Below, piece after piece: positions 5,364 through 12,471 of a stretch of 12,471 nucleotides of DNA; positions within the stretch are counted from its first letter, which is position 1, and each line of letters starts with the position of its first letter. The DNA comes from Flavobacteriaceae bacterium (GTDB taxonomy: Bacteria > Bacteroidota > Bacteroidia > Flavobacteriales > Flavobacteriaceae), in NCBI GenBank assembly GCA_015489265.1, contig WFZY01000088.1, positions 1 to 12,471 of the forward strand, in the 5' to 3' direction. A model generated the notes under the pieces. The model saw nothing but the letters and a program-made list of their open reading frames with translations, ran no database searches and had not been told where the DNA came from. The translations under genes and the position numbers were made by a program.

Positions 5364-8300
5364 ATGAACAGAGTAAAACTATTATTCTTGACTTTGAGCT
5401 TGGTTTTATCGCAGTTTGTATCTGCACAAGAACTAAGTGTATCAGGTAAAGTCACGGATGCCTCCGGTGAACCCATACCGGGCGTCAATGTCGTGATTAA
5501 AGGAAAAGACCAAGGAACCGCAACCGATTTTGACGGAAACTACAGTATCCGGGTTTATCCCGGAAATGTATTGGTGTTTTCAGCCATTGGCTACCAAACT
5601 GTAGAAAAACCGGTCAATAAAAGCGGCGTACTGAATGTTACCCTAAAAGAAGGTGCCTCTCAACTTGAGAAAGTAGTGGTAACGGCTATGGGAATTAAGA
5701 AAAAAGAAAAAGCCCTGGGGTATGCTTCACAAGAAGTTAAAATGAACGACTTAAAACAAATCAACACCAATGCCTTAGCTAACTTGCAAGGACAAGTATC
5801 CGGTGTGCAAATAAGTCAATCATCAGGTGCTGTAGGTGGAGGCGTCGATATATTAATTCGGGGGGTGAAATCTCTCGATAAGAGTGTTAGTAATCAACCG
5901 TTGATTATTGTTGATGGTATTCGTATCAGTAATGATATTGTAGCCGGAAATGTTTTACCTTCTGCCGGTAGTAACGCCCCAAGTAGTAGTGAACAATTTT
6001 CTTTCTCAAACCGCGCTCTTGACATTAATCCGGATGATATTCAAAGTATAAATGTACTAAAAGGTGCAGCAGCAGCAGCATTGTATGGTATTGATGCCGC
6101 AAACGGTGCAATTGTTATTACTACCAAAAAAGGAATTAAAGGTAAACCACAATTTACTTTTACTACAAAAATAACGGCTAGTGAAGTTAATAAATATGTT
6201 GAATTACAAAATAAATGGCGCGAAGGACGTCATAAAATATCAAAAATTACACAAGATCCAAATAACCCCAATATTAATCCGACCCAAGTTAATGGTTATG
6301 GAGAACACAAAGGTTATTGGCTAATCAATGGTGCAACATATAGTTTTCATACTTGGGGACCGGAATATGGTGATGACCCGACAATGACTTTTCATGATAT
6401 CTATCGAGATTTCTTCCAAACCGGCAGTAGCAACAGTCTTAACTTTAGTGTTAGAGGGGGTGCTGATAAATATAATTACTATATTTCATTGGCTGATAAT
6501 ATGAACTCAGGTATTGTTCCTAATACTGATTTTAATAAAATTAATGCTCATATTAGAGCCGATTATCAATTAACGAATAAATTTAATCTGGAAGTAACAT
6601 CTACTTATGCTAAATCCAGTGGAAAATTACCTAACAATGGTGATAAATCTATTATGAGTTCCATGTCATACTGGTCACCTTCAGTTGATGTCAATGACTG
6701 GAAACTTCCCGATGGAACACAAAAAAATTACACGCCTTATTGGATTGACAATCCACGATATTTTGCTGAAAAAAGTAATTTACAAACAGATGTTGACCGC
6801 ATTATAACCAGTGCTAATGCCAAATGGGATATAAGTGAAAACTTTTACCTCAATTATAAAATATCCAATGACCATTATATTGATGCACGCAATCGTTTCG
6901 TTCCGGCTGATCTAGATGTCGGCACACAAGTTAAAGGTTTTATTGTCAATCAAAACATTAAGTTTAATGCCTTAAACTCCTTACTATTAGCCAACTACGA
7001 CTATAATATCAATGATGACATGAAATTAACCTTTATTGCAGGTAATGAGATCACTAAACAATACAGAACCATTGATACACAAAGAGCCGAAACGCTAATT
7101 CTGCCTTATTTAAATAACGTATCAAACGGTGAAAATTTTTTCACATTCAGTAAAGGTATTGGAAAAAATAGACTAGGAGTTTTTGGTGAAATGGATTTTT
7201 CTTATAAAGATAAACTATTTGTTACGGTAACCGGTAGAAATGACTGGAGTTCTACTTTACCGGCTAAAAACAGATCTTTCTTCTACCCTTCCGTTAATGT
7301 GTCTTATTTATTAACAGATTTAATTGATAAAGAGAACAAAATCCTATCTTTTGCCAAGCTACGTTTTTCTTGGGCAAATGTCGGTAAAGATGCACCGGAA
7401 GGTATTTTAGGTACCAAATGGGGATTAAGTAACTATCCTGCAAATGGTGGTTCTAGTGGCGGAATATATCCATATATAACTGAAGGTGATATAAATTTAA
7501 AACCTGAAAATCAAAGAACAACCGAATTTGGTTTCGATTTTAGATTTTTAGATAATAGAATCCGTATAGATTATACCTATTATGACAATTTAAATTCCGA
7601 TTTGATTGCCCCTATTCCGGTGTCACATACATCCGGTAAAAAAAGCATCTGGAAAAATGTCGGCGATTTACAAAATACAGGACATGAAATCCTGTTAAGT
7701 GGTCGTTGGATTGACAAACCTAATTTTAATTGGACAACTACTATAAATTGGTCGACAAATAAAGGAAAGGTTACAAACTTACCTGATCAAATAGAATCGT
7801 TTGAATATGCCAATAGTGGCTATGCAGGCATTGTATCTATGGTTAAAGAAGGGGATGAACCGGGAACGCTCTACGGCTATACTTGGAAGTATAATGAAAA
7901 TGGTGACAGAATTATTGACAGTAATGGCTTACCTACAATTGACACCAGTGAAAAAGTGATTGTGGGACATGCTTTTCCTGATTGGGTTGGCTCAGTTACT
8001 AATAGTTTTAGATACAAAAATTTCGATTTAAGTTTTAATATAGAATATAAAAAAGGAGGAGATGCTTATGATGCCGGACAACGAAATTCTATCAGAGACG
8101 GTACTATCAAAATAACAGAACAACGCTATGAAAACGTCGTTTTAGACGGTGTACAAGATGATGGAAACGGTGGCTGGAAACCTAATGAAACACCGGTATA
8201 TATTGACGAAAATTATTATAGAAGTTCCAGTCACTACAATCGTGCTGCTGAAATCTTAATTCAAGATGCTTCTTGGGTTAAACTAAGAAATGTATCATTG

Positions 8301-8513
8301 ACTTATACTTTACCAAAAAAATGGATAAAAAATTCTTTCTTAAACAAAGTACAAATCAATGCCGGTGGTGGTAATTTCTTGTTATGGACACCATTTAGAG
8401 GTTTTGACCCGGAAGGAAGTCAATATTCAGCGGGTTCCAATACTTACGGTTTTACCGGTTTGAATATTCCATTAACCCAAACTTACAGCTTTGGCGTTAA
8501 GTTTAATTTTTAA
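5364..8513 (+). CDS. SusC/RagA-family TonB-linked outer-membrane transporter
   Basis: A 1049-residue TonB-dependent channel of the outer membrane. With its SusD partner it imports a large nutrient, often an oligosaccharide or peptide, powered by TonB-ExbBD. A signal peptide covers residues 1-21, with likely cleavage after SA before Q22. A carboxypeptidase-D regulatory-like domain spans about 26-96 (VSGKVTDASGEPIPGVNVVI, TDFDGNYSI). The TonB-box-like VVVTAMGI is at 104-111. The plug covers about 112-257, including PLIIVDGIRIS and the family hallmark KGAAAAALYGIDAANGAIVI (233-252). The rest is beta-barrel, ending in aromatic VKFNF at the C-terminus. No STN domain precedes the plug, so direct anti-sigma signalling is unlikely. 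susD begins 19 bases after the stop. The ATG at 5359 opens a 2-codon frame only and was not used. The substrate cannot be inferred because no enzyme gene is adjacent. Confidence 0.96.
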   Translation: MNRVKLLFLTLSLVLSQFVSAQELSVSGKVTDASGEPIPGVNVVIKGKDQGTATDFDGNYSIRVYPGNVLVFSAIGYQTVEKPVNKSGVLNVTLKEGASQLEKVVVTAMGIKKKEKALGYASQEVKMNDLKQINTNALANLQGQVSGVQISQSSGAVGGGVDILIRGVKSLDKSVSNQPLIIVDGIRISNDIVAGNVLPSAGSNAPSSSEQFSFSNRALDINPDDIQSINVLKGAAAAALYGIDAANGAIVITTKKGIKGKPQFTFTTKITASEVNKYVELQNKWREGRHKISKITQDPNNPNINPTQVNGYGEHKGYWLINGATYSFHTWGPEYGDDPTMTFHDIYRDFFQTGSSNSLNFSVRGGADKYNYYISLADNMNSGIVPNTDFNKINAHIRADYQLTNKFNLEVTSTYAKSSGKLPNNGDKSIMSSMSYWSPSVDVNDWKLPDGTQKNYTPYWIDNPRYFAEKSNLQTDVDRIITSANAKWDISENFYLNYKISNDHYIDARNRFVPADLDVGTQVKGFIVNQNIKFNALNSLLLANYDYNINDDMKLTFIAGNEITKQYRTIDTQRAETLILPYLNNVSNGENFFTFSKGIGKNRLGVFGEMDFSYKDKLFVTVTGRNDWSSTLPAKNRSFFYPSVNVSYLLTDLIDKENKILSFAKLRFSWANVGKDAPEGILGTKWGLSNYPANGGSSGGIYPYITEGDINLKPENQRTTEFGFDFRFLDNRIRIDYTYYDNLNSDLIAPIPVSHTSGKKSIWKNVGDLQNTGHEILLSGRWIDKPNFNWTTTINWSTNKGKVTNLPDQIESFEYANSGYAGIVSMVKEGDEPGTLYGYTWKYNENGDRIIDSNGLPTIDTSEKVIVGHAFPDWVGSVTNSFRYKNFDLSFNIEYKKGGDAYDAGQRNSIRDGTIKITEQRYENVVLDGVQDDGNGGWKPNETPVYIDENYYRSSSHYNRAAEILIQDASWVKLRNVSLTYTLPKKWIKNSFLNKVQINAGGGNFLLWTPFRGFDPEGSQYSAGSNTYGFTGLNIPLTQTYSFGVKFNF

Positions 8514-8532
8514 TCATTAAAAAATCAAAAAA

Positions 8533-10008
8533 ATGAAAAATATAAAATTTTTAATCCTTGCTTTAATACTGGCTGTGTCAACATCCGGTTGTAAAGATTT
8601 TTTCGATGTAAATGATCCTACCAATGTAGTTTCGGACAAAGATCTATCCTTGGAACTCATGTTACCAAGTGCCGAGTATTATACAGCAACCTTACAGTTT
8701 GATAAAGCTTATTCGATAGGGCAATTACAACAACACATCGCCTCATATTTTGATCATGGTATCGATCAACATTATGAATCTTCTATTGGTTCTGCCTGGT
8801 CATTATATTATACCAAAGCCCTTTTCGAATTGAAAAAAATGAGTGATTTGGCTGATCAAAAAGACGCCAAACATTACAAAGGTGTTATCAATATTTTAAA
8901 AGCTCTAACATTGGGAATGACTACAGATATATATGGAGATATGCCCTATTATCAGGCCTCTATAGGGTCAGAAAACTTACAACCTGATGTTGATAGTCAA
9001 CAAGAATTATACAACGAGATACAATCTTTGTTGGATACGGCTATCAACCAACTTAATGCTACGGATAATTCCGGTTTGGATGCAATTAAAGGTGATGGCA
9101 TCTATAATGGTGACCTCGATAAATGGAAACGTTTGGCATATACTTTAAAAGCGCGTTATGCTATGCATCTAACCAAAAGAAACGGAGCAGTTGCTGCAGC
9201 TACGGAAGCTTTGGGCTATTTACAACATGGTTTTACTTCTAATGCTGATGATTTTCAACTATTATACAATGAAAAACAAAAAAATCCTTGGCATACTTCT
9301 GTTGTTTTAGCTTCAAATACCGGTAATATTTCTGTATTGTTTTCTGAACAATTGGTCAACTACATGAACAGCAGTATTTACCCGACTGCTACTTATGACC
9401 CGCGTATTTATGACTATATTGATAATGGTGGCGCTGCAACATTTGATGGTGCTCAAAATGGTAATGAAGGCAAAACTGCAACCGGCTCTGACGCCAATAC
9501 GGAATTTAATCCTAATAGTTATTATTTCAAACAAGACTCACCCATAGTTTTGGTAAGCTATGCCGAAGCACTTTTCCTTAAAGCAGAAGCTGAATTTTTA
9601 GCAGCAGGAGGTACTACAACCTCGACCGGTGCACCACAAGCTACTTACGATGCTTACAAAGCGGGGATTGAGGCTAATATGAATAAAATAGGTATTGATT
9701 CCGCATTACGCGATGCTTATCTGACAGACCCTGCTATAGATATGGGCATGGCAAACTTAAAATTGAAAGACATCATGGTGCAAAAATATATCGCTTTACT
9801 TTTAAATCCGGAAGTATTTACCGATATGAGACGCTATGATTTTTCAACCGATGTTTATCCCGGATTGGAATTGCCGGCAAATCAAAATCCGGACTTAAAC
9901 GGACACTGGTGGAGAACTGCCATTTATCCGGTTTCAGAATTGAGCAAAAACCCCAAACTTAATGCTTTTGTGCATACAGTTGACCAACCGGTATGGTGGG
10001 ACCAATAA
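8533..10008 (+). CDS. SusD/RagB-family nutrient-binding outer-membrane lipoprotein
   Basis: The 491-residue partner of the upstream SusC protein, predicted to sit as a hinged lid over the channel on the cell surface and to bind the imported ligand. The N-terminus is a lipoprotein signal: a hydrophobic stretch at 6-15, lipobox-like STSGC and acylated C20. C20 is followed by KDFFDVND; a charged KD just after the cysteine fits lipoprotein surface-export signals described in this phylum. The alpha-helical TPR-like body shows family features such as LKALTLGMTTDIYGDMPY, DKWKRLAYTLKARYAMHLTKR, and PIVLVSYAEALFLKAEAEF with a C-terminal RRYDFSTDVYPG region. The overall pattern fits the SusD-like_2 branch better than classical starch-binding SusD. 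It shares a transcript with susC and ends 26 bases before a strong terminator. It is complete, with no disruption seen. Confidence 0.94.
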   Translation: MKNIKFLILALILAVSTSGCKDFFDVNDPTNVVSDKDLSLELMLPSAEYYTATLQFDKAYSIGQLQQHIASYFDHGIDQHYESSIGSAWSLYYTKALFELKKMSDLADQKDAKHYKGVINILKALTLGMTTDIYGDMPYYQASIGSENLQPDVDSQQELYNEIQSLLDTAINQLNATDNSGLDAIKGDGIYNGDLDKWKRLAYTLKARYAMHLTKRNGAVAAATEALGYLQHGFTSNADDFQLLYNEKQKNPWHTSVVLASNTGNISVLFSEQLVNYMNSSIYPTATYDPRIYDYIDNGGAATFDGAQNGNEGKTATGSDANTEFNPNSYYFKQDSPIVLVSYAEALFLKAEAEFLAAGGTTTSTGAPQATYDAYKAGIEANMNKIGIDSALRDAYLTDPAIDMGMANLKLKDIMVQKYIALLLNPEVFTDMRRYDFSTDVYPGLELPANQNPDLNGHWWRTAIYPVSELSKNPKLNAFVHTVDQPVWWDQ

Positions 10009-10034
10009 ATCTCAAATCAAATAACTCACAAAAT

Positions 10035-10070
10035 AAAAACACCTCGAATATTCGGGGTGTTTTTTTAATA
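10035..10070. terminator. Bidirectional terminator between convergent susD and glycosyltransferase
   Basis: The left arm 10035-10048 (A5 CACCTCGAA) pairs with the right arm 10051-10064 (TTCGGGGTGT5) over up to 14 positions with one G-T wobble; the innermost pairs must open to form the loop. On the plus strand it ends in a run of T (10060-10066). On the minus strand the A-run 10031-10039 supplies TTTTTATTT. It serves susD from the left and the glycosyltransferase gene, which ends at 10097, from the right. Confidence 0.9.
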
Positions 10071-10096
10071 AACTTATTTTCTGAAGTTTCAAAAGA

Positions 10097-11053
10097 TCAA
10101 TCATTTAACACCACATCTATTTTATACCGCTTTATTTTGTCATTATTTTTCAATAACATTTCGCCTAAAAAACCGGCTAAAAAAAACTGGCTTCCCAAAA
10201 TCATAGCGGCTAAGGCAATGTAAAACCAAGGGCGGTCAGTTACCAAATGAGTGGGGATGTGGTAGTATAATTTGTATGCCTTAACACCTAAAATAAAAAC
10301 TGTTGCCAAACCGCCAATCAAAAACATCAAAATACCCAAAGCACCGAACAAATGCATCGGACGCTTGGCAAAACGCATCAAAAACCATAGCGTAATCAGG
10401 TCTAAAACACCCTTGATAAAACGGTCGGAACCGAATTTGGTTTCGCCGTATTTGCGGGCTTGGTGTTGCACCACTTTTTCACCTATGCGCGTATAACCCT
10501 CATTTTTGGCCAAAAACGGAATATACCGGTGCATCTCACCATAGACATTGACATCTTTAACCACTTGATTTTTATAAGCTTTTAAACCACAATTAAAGTC
10601 GTGCAGATACAATCCGGAAACTTTACGGGCGGCCCAATTAAACAATTTGCTGGGTAGGTTTTTTTTGAGTGTGGAGTCGTAACGCTTTTTTTTCCAGCCC
10701 GATACCAAATCGTAGTTATCTTTGGTAATCATTTCGTACAAAGCCGGTATTTCTTCGGGACTATCTTGCAAATCGGCATCCATCGTGATGACCACATCGC
10801 CTTGTGCCATTTTAAAACCGGCATTCAAAGCTTGTGATTTGCCGTAATTGCGTCTAAACTTAATGCCTTTGACATTCGGGTCCTTTTGCGCCAATTCTGA
10901 AATAATTTGCCAAGAATCATCCGTGCTGCCATCGTCTAAAAAAATAATTTCATATGTATAACCCTCACGCTGCATCACTTCCGTTATCCAACGGTAAAGC
11001 TCCGGCAATGATTCTGCTTCATTTAATAAGGGGATGACTAAAGATATTTGCAT
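10097..11053 (-). CDS. GT2 family membrane glycosyltransferase (DPM1/GtrB/ArnC-like)
   Basis: A 318-residue enzyme predicted to transfer a sugar from a nucleotide donor to a polyprenyl-phosphate or other envelope acceptor at the cytoplasmic face of the inner membrane. The GT-A catalytic domain spans about residues 1-230: N-terminal SLVIPLLNEAESL, LDDGSTDDSW (39-48), NYGKSQALNAGF (69-80), and the metal-binding DAD in DADLQDSPEEIP (92-103). Two C-terminal transmembrane helices follow (about 235-257 and 276-298), the arrangement of DPM1/GtrB-type enzymes. The ATG at 11053 begins MQISLVIPLLNE, the usual family start. It lies downstream of the DUF4199-like gene on the same strand, with a 184-base spacer containing a large inverted repeat. 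I recall this pair being adjacent in many flavobacteria, but cannot check that. Donor sugar and acceptor are unknown. Confidence 0.93.
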   Translation of the reverse strand: MQISLVIPLLNEAESLPELYRWITEVMQREGYTYEIIFLDDGSTDDSWQIISELAQKDPNVKGIKFRRNYGKSQALNAGFKMAQGDVVITMDADLQDSPEEIPALYEMITKDNYDLVSGWKKKRYDSTLKKNLPSKLFNWAARKVSGLYLHDFNCGLKAYKNQVVKDVNVYGEMHRYIPFLAKNEGYTRIGEKVVQHQARKYGETKFGSDRFIKGVLDLITLWFLMRFAKRPMHLFGALGILMFLIGGLATVFILGVKAYKLYYHIPTHLVTDRPWFYIALAAMILGSQFFLAGFLGEMLLKNNDKIKRYKIDVVLND

Positions 11054-11084
11054 GTTGTTTTTTGATTAATTGCCTGTCCACCAT

Positions 11085-11098
11085 CCGGCATTTGCCGG
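11085..11098. repeat. G/C-rich short palindrome upstream of glycosyltransferase
   Basis: CCGGCA (11085-11090) and TGCCGG (11093-11098) are exact reverse complements around TT. It sits about 30 bases upstream of the glycosyltransferase start on the minus strand, in a locally G/C-rich island (11074-11113) that contrasts with the A/T-rich surroundings. It could be a protein-binding site or a leader hairpin, but the function is unknown. Confidence 0.4.
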
Positions 11099-11170
11099 GG
11101 TTGGTTTCAGGGGTTATTTACTTAGCTCTACTTTCGTCGGCAATTATTTGGTTCATTGAATAAAAAGTGG

Positions 11171-11212
11171 AAAGTGCGTAGAAACACTCAACAGAATATC
11201 TCTACGCACTTT
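11171..11212. repeat. 12-bp perfect inverted repeat between DUF4199-like and glycosyltransferase genes
   Basis: AAAGTGCGTAGA (11171-11182) and TCTACGCACTTT (11201-11212) are exact reverse complements with an 18-base loop. The left arm is preceded by AAAAAGTGG, the same context as 1152-1166 after lipA. The right arm, read on the minus strand, continues into ATAAAGTGCG, which also occurs at 1324-1333. It is therefore a dispersed spacer repeat present here in both orientations. It lies 26 bases after the DUF4199-like stop and has no good U-tract on either side. Confidence 0.7.
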
Positions 11213-11237
11213 ATCGATTTCCATTTAATACTTTATA

Positions 11238-11756
11238 CTAATAGTCTTCACTCGGTGTTTTAAAAAACAAGCCACCAAGCAAACCGCCAATCACGCCATA
11301 TAACAAGCCACCAAATACTTGACTGACAAATTGCATGGGAACAAAAAACTTCTTGGTCATTGCCATTTGTTTTTCAATCATATCTTCATTAAACATATCA
11401 TTTTCTTTCAACATATTTTTTGATATTTCCAAAACTTGGTCAACTGCACCGGGATTGATATAAGCGAAATAAATATAGGCATAAATACCTACGATTAAGC
11501 CACCTAATAAGCCAATTAACACGCCTAATTTAACGGCTTTACCCAAACTAACAGGATAGCCCTGATTACGGTAATACCATACTGCCAAAATAGGAATACC
11601 TATAAATAAAAATAAAGCCACAAAACCTAAAATTGCCATTGAAGGGTCTTTCGGATCGGCAGTCGGTGGTTTGATAAACATAAATAAAATGCCTAAAATA
11701 GCATAAAGCCCGGCGAACATCCAAACGATGCTGTTAAATGATTTTTGATTTTCCAT
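11238..11756 (-). CDS. DUF4199-like four-helix membrane protein
   Basis: A 172-residue inner-membrane protein of unknown function. Predicted transmembrane segments lie at about residues 9-28, 40-62, 74-98 and 142-164; the last is glycine-rich (GGLLYGVIGGLLGGLFF). The features fit the Bacteroidota DUF4199 family: a YYRNQGYPVSLGKAVKLGVLIGLLGGLIVGIYAY block joining helices 2 and 3 (given here only as residues 61-94 in effect), a conserved INPG after helix 3, then a soluble loop with MIEKQMAMTKKF. There is no signal peptide and no catalytic motif. The start MENQKSF is preceded by an A-rich stretch without Shine-Dalgarno. The gene probably precedes the glycosyltransferase in a shared transcript, although the 184-base spacer makes this uncertain. 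Assignment is from remembered family pattern. Confidence 0.88.
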   Translation of the reverse strand: MENQKSFNSIVWMFAGLYAILGILFMFIKPPTADPKDPSMAILGFVALFLFIGIPILAVWYYRNQGYPVSLGKAVKLGVLIGLLGGLIVGIYAYIYFAYINPGAVDQVLEISKNMLKENDMFNEDMIEKQMAMTKKFFVPMQFVSQVFGGLLYGVIGGLLGGLFFKTPSEDY

Positions 11757-11821
11757 AGTTTTATTTTTTGATTGGTTATTTGCTTGTTTCGATTCTCATT
11801 GGGGGTTATTTGATGACGGGC

Positions 11822-11947
11822 ACTTCGGTACACCACTCCTTCGTCGTGGCACTCAGTGACCTACTTCGGTACACCACTCCTTCGTCGTGGCACTCAGTGA
11901 CCTACTTCGGTATGTTCCTCACACACACTTGGGACACTCAGTCACCT
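11822..11947. repeat. 41-bp tandem repeat (two full copies plus a diverged third)
   Basis: Two exact 41-base units occupy 11822-11862 and 11863-11903. A third begins ACTTCGGTA at 11904, diverges, and regains CACTCAGTCACCT near 11935-11947. Each unit contains small palindromes, such as CACTCAGTG and CCAC paired with GTGG. The array fills most of the 277-base spacer between the DUF4199-like and dehydratase genes and is markedly richer in G+C than its surroundings. Only two and a half units exist and the units are contiguous without spacers, so it is not a CRISPR array. Confidence 0.85.
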
Positions 11948-11975
11948 TTGTTTCTACTATGAAGGTCGCTGCGTG

Positions 11976-12001
11976 ATTCCCCCGACAGAAGTCGGGGGAA
12001 T
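11976..12001. repeat. Perfect 11-bp G/C-rich hairpin
   Basis: ATTCCCCCGAC (11976-11986) and GTCGGGGGAAT (11991-12001) pair perfectly around an AGAA tetraloop. It lies 33 bases downstream of the dehydratase stop on the minus strand, where a terminator is expected, but the minus-strand continuation is CACGCAGCGACC, not a U-run. It may still slow polymerase or protect the 3' end; it may also be a dispersed element, since a CCC...GGG relative sits at 93-112. Confidence 0.75.
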
Positions 12002-12017
12002 TGTATCGAAGCGTACC

Positions 12018-12045
12018 TTCTACTTTCAACTTTCTACTTTTCACT
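12018..12045. repeat. 14-base tandem spacer repeat overlapping the end of the dehydratase gene
   Basis: Two 14-base units (12018-12031 and 12032-12045), both starting TTCTACTTT, agree at 12 of 14 positions. Read on the minus strand they give AAAAGTAGAAAGTTGAAAGT, similar in style to the AAAAAGTGGAAAGTG elements at 1152 and 11162. The first unit on the minus strand encodes the last three residues (S-E-K) and contains the TAG stop of the dehydratase gene. Confidence 0.6.
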
Positions 12046-12471
12046 AACAGCATCCAACTCCTGATAAACCGAATTGTTAGATACAAATTCCGGTATCATT
12101 TCCTTCAATGTTTTTACTATCTCAAAGTTAGTCATTTTTTTGTAATTATTCAAATTTTGAAAATATGAAAATATTTCTTGACAATCTACTTCATTTATTT
12201 GGGCAATTTTTACTTTATCATGATGGGTCGGTAAATCACCTTCATTTTGTCCCAAGACTTCTTCATATAATTTTTCTCCCGGACGCAATCCGGTTATTTT
12301 AATGTCTATTTCTTCCGGATACTTATAACCGGACAGTTGAATCATTTTAACAGCCAAATCAAAGATCCGTACCGGTTTACCCATATCAAATACAAAAATT
12401 TCACCACCTTTGCCCATGGTGCCGGCTTCCAATACCAAGTGACAAGCTTCGGGTATGGTCATAAAATACCG
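12034..12471 (-). CDS. CapD/WbpM-family nucleotide-sugar 4,6-dehydratase, C-terminal part
   Basis: Partial: the gene runs off the right edge of the window, and 145 residues of the C-terminus are visible. The visible start RYFMTIPEACHLVLEAG is an internal conserved segment, so the in-frame ATG at 12462 is not the true start. Further family marks are GGEIFVFDMGKPVRIFDLA, TGLRPGEKLYEE and LPTHHDK, all typical of membrane-bound FlaA1/CapD/WbpM/PglF-type enzymes. These convert UDP-GlcNAc to a 4-keto-6-deoxy intermediate at the start of capsule, O-antigen or glycan-linker synthesis. The N-terminal membrane helices and Rossmann-fold catalytic residues lie outside the window, so the exact activity cannot be stated. 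The C-terminal 30-40 residues after YFQNLNNYKKM are a species-specific tail, ending within a short repeat. It is transcribed in the same direction as the DUF4199-like and glycosyltransferase genes. Confidence 0.9.
   Translation of the reverse strand, partial: RYFMTIPEACHLVLEAGTMGKGGEIFVFDMGKPVRIFDLAVKMIQLSGYKYPEEIDIKITGLRPGEKLYEEVLGQNEGDLPTHHDKVKIAQINEVDCQEIFSYFQNLNNYKKMTNFEIVKTLKEMIPEFVSNNSVYQELDAVSEK

Noticed and set aside
6066..6080. (GCA)5 microsatellite in susC as a phase-variation tract
   Set aside because: It encodes the run of alanines in the conserved GAAAAALYG motif of the SusC plug, and trinucleotide changes would not shift the frame.
9993..10223. Plus-strand open frame overlapping the end of susD and of the glycosyltransferase
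   Set aside because: It runs through the bidirectional terminator and antisense to the conserved C-terminus of the glycosyltransferase; no protein features.
11822..11947. CRISPR array
   Set aside because: Units are contiguous with no unique spacers, there are fewer than three intact copies, and no cas gene is nearby.
11768..11962. Plus-strand open frame of 64 codons across the tandem repeats
   Set aside because: It is created by translation of the 41-bp repeat and the leader of the DUF4199-like gene; there is no recognisable protein pattern, and repetition explains the open frame.
12460..12462. ATG at 12462 as a true start of a small 142-residue protein
   Set aside because: The upstream in-frame codons R-Y-F continue the conserved RYFMTIPEA segment to the window edge, so this is an internal methionine of a larger enzyme.

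Overview
The window looks like a chromosomal segment from a member of the Bacteroidota, most likely a flavobacterium-like organism. The support is its low G+C content, a SusC/SusD outer-membrane pair, a DUF4199-type membrane protein, weak or absent Shine-Dalgarno sequences, and several matches to the Bacteroidota -7 promoter element TAnnTTTG. I see no tRNA, rRNA, CRISPR array, transposase or phage gene.

Layout, left to right. The plus strand carries lipA (lipoyl synthase, 271-1119), then about 440 bases of gene-free, repeat-rich spacer. Next come an 803-residue PIF1-like helicase with a C-terminal HRDC domain and a helix-turn-helix-like tail (1558-3969), a 107-residue orphan (4110-4433), and a 218-residue very basic protein that resembles tandem helicase-associated domains (4542-5198) and is closed by a strong terminator. 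The susC/susD pair (5364-10008) follows. A bidirectional terminator at 10035-10070 separates it from three minus-strand genes: a DPM1/GtrB-type GT2 glycosyltransferase (10097-11053), a four-helix DUF4199-like protein (11238-11756), and the C-terminus of a CapD/WbpM-family nucleotide-sugar dehydratase cut by the window edge (12034-12471).

How the genes fit together. SusC and SusD should form one outer-membrane import complex: a TonB-dependent channel and its lipoprotein lid. No glycan-degrading enzyme or dedicated regulator sits beside them, so the substrate is unknown. The GT2 enzyme and the CapD-like dehydratase both point to surface polysaccharide or lipid-linked sugar metabolism. lipA and the helicase are housekeeping or repair functions, each apparently with its own promoter.

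The less ordinary content is in the spacers. Related short repeats recur around lipA, between the two small minus-strand genes, and at the 3' end of the dehydratase gene, where repeat sequence supplies the last codons and the stop. There is also a 41-bp tandem repeat and several strong inverted repeats. No clearly new multi-gene system is visible. The two small uncharacterised genes beside the helicase and the repeat-filled spacers are the best candidates for a second look.
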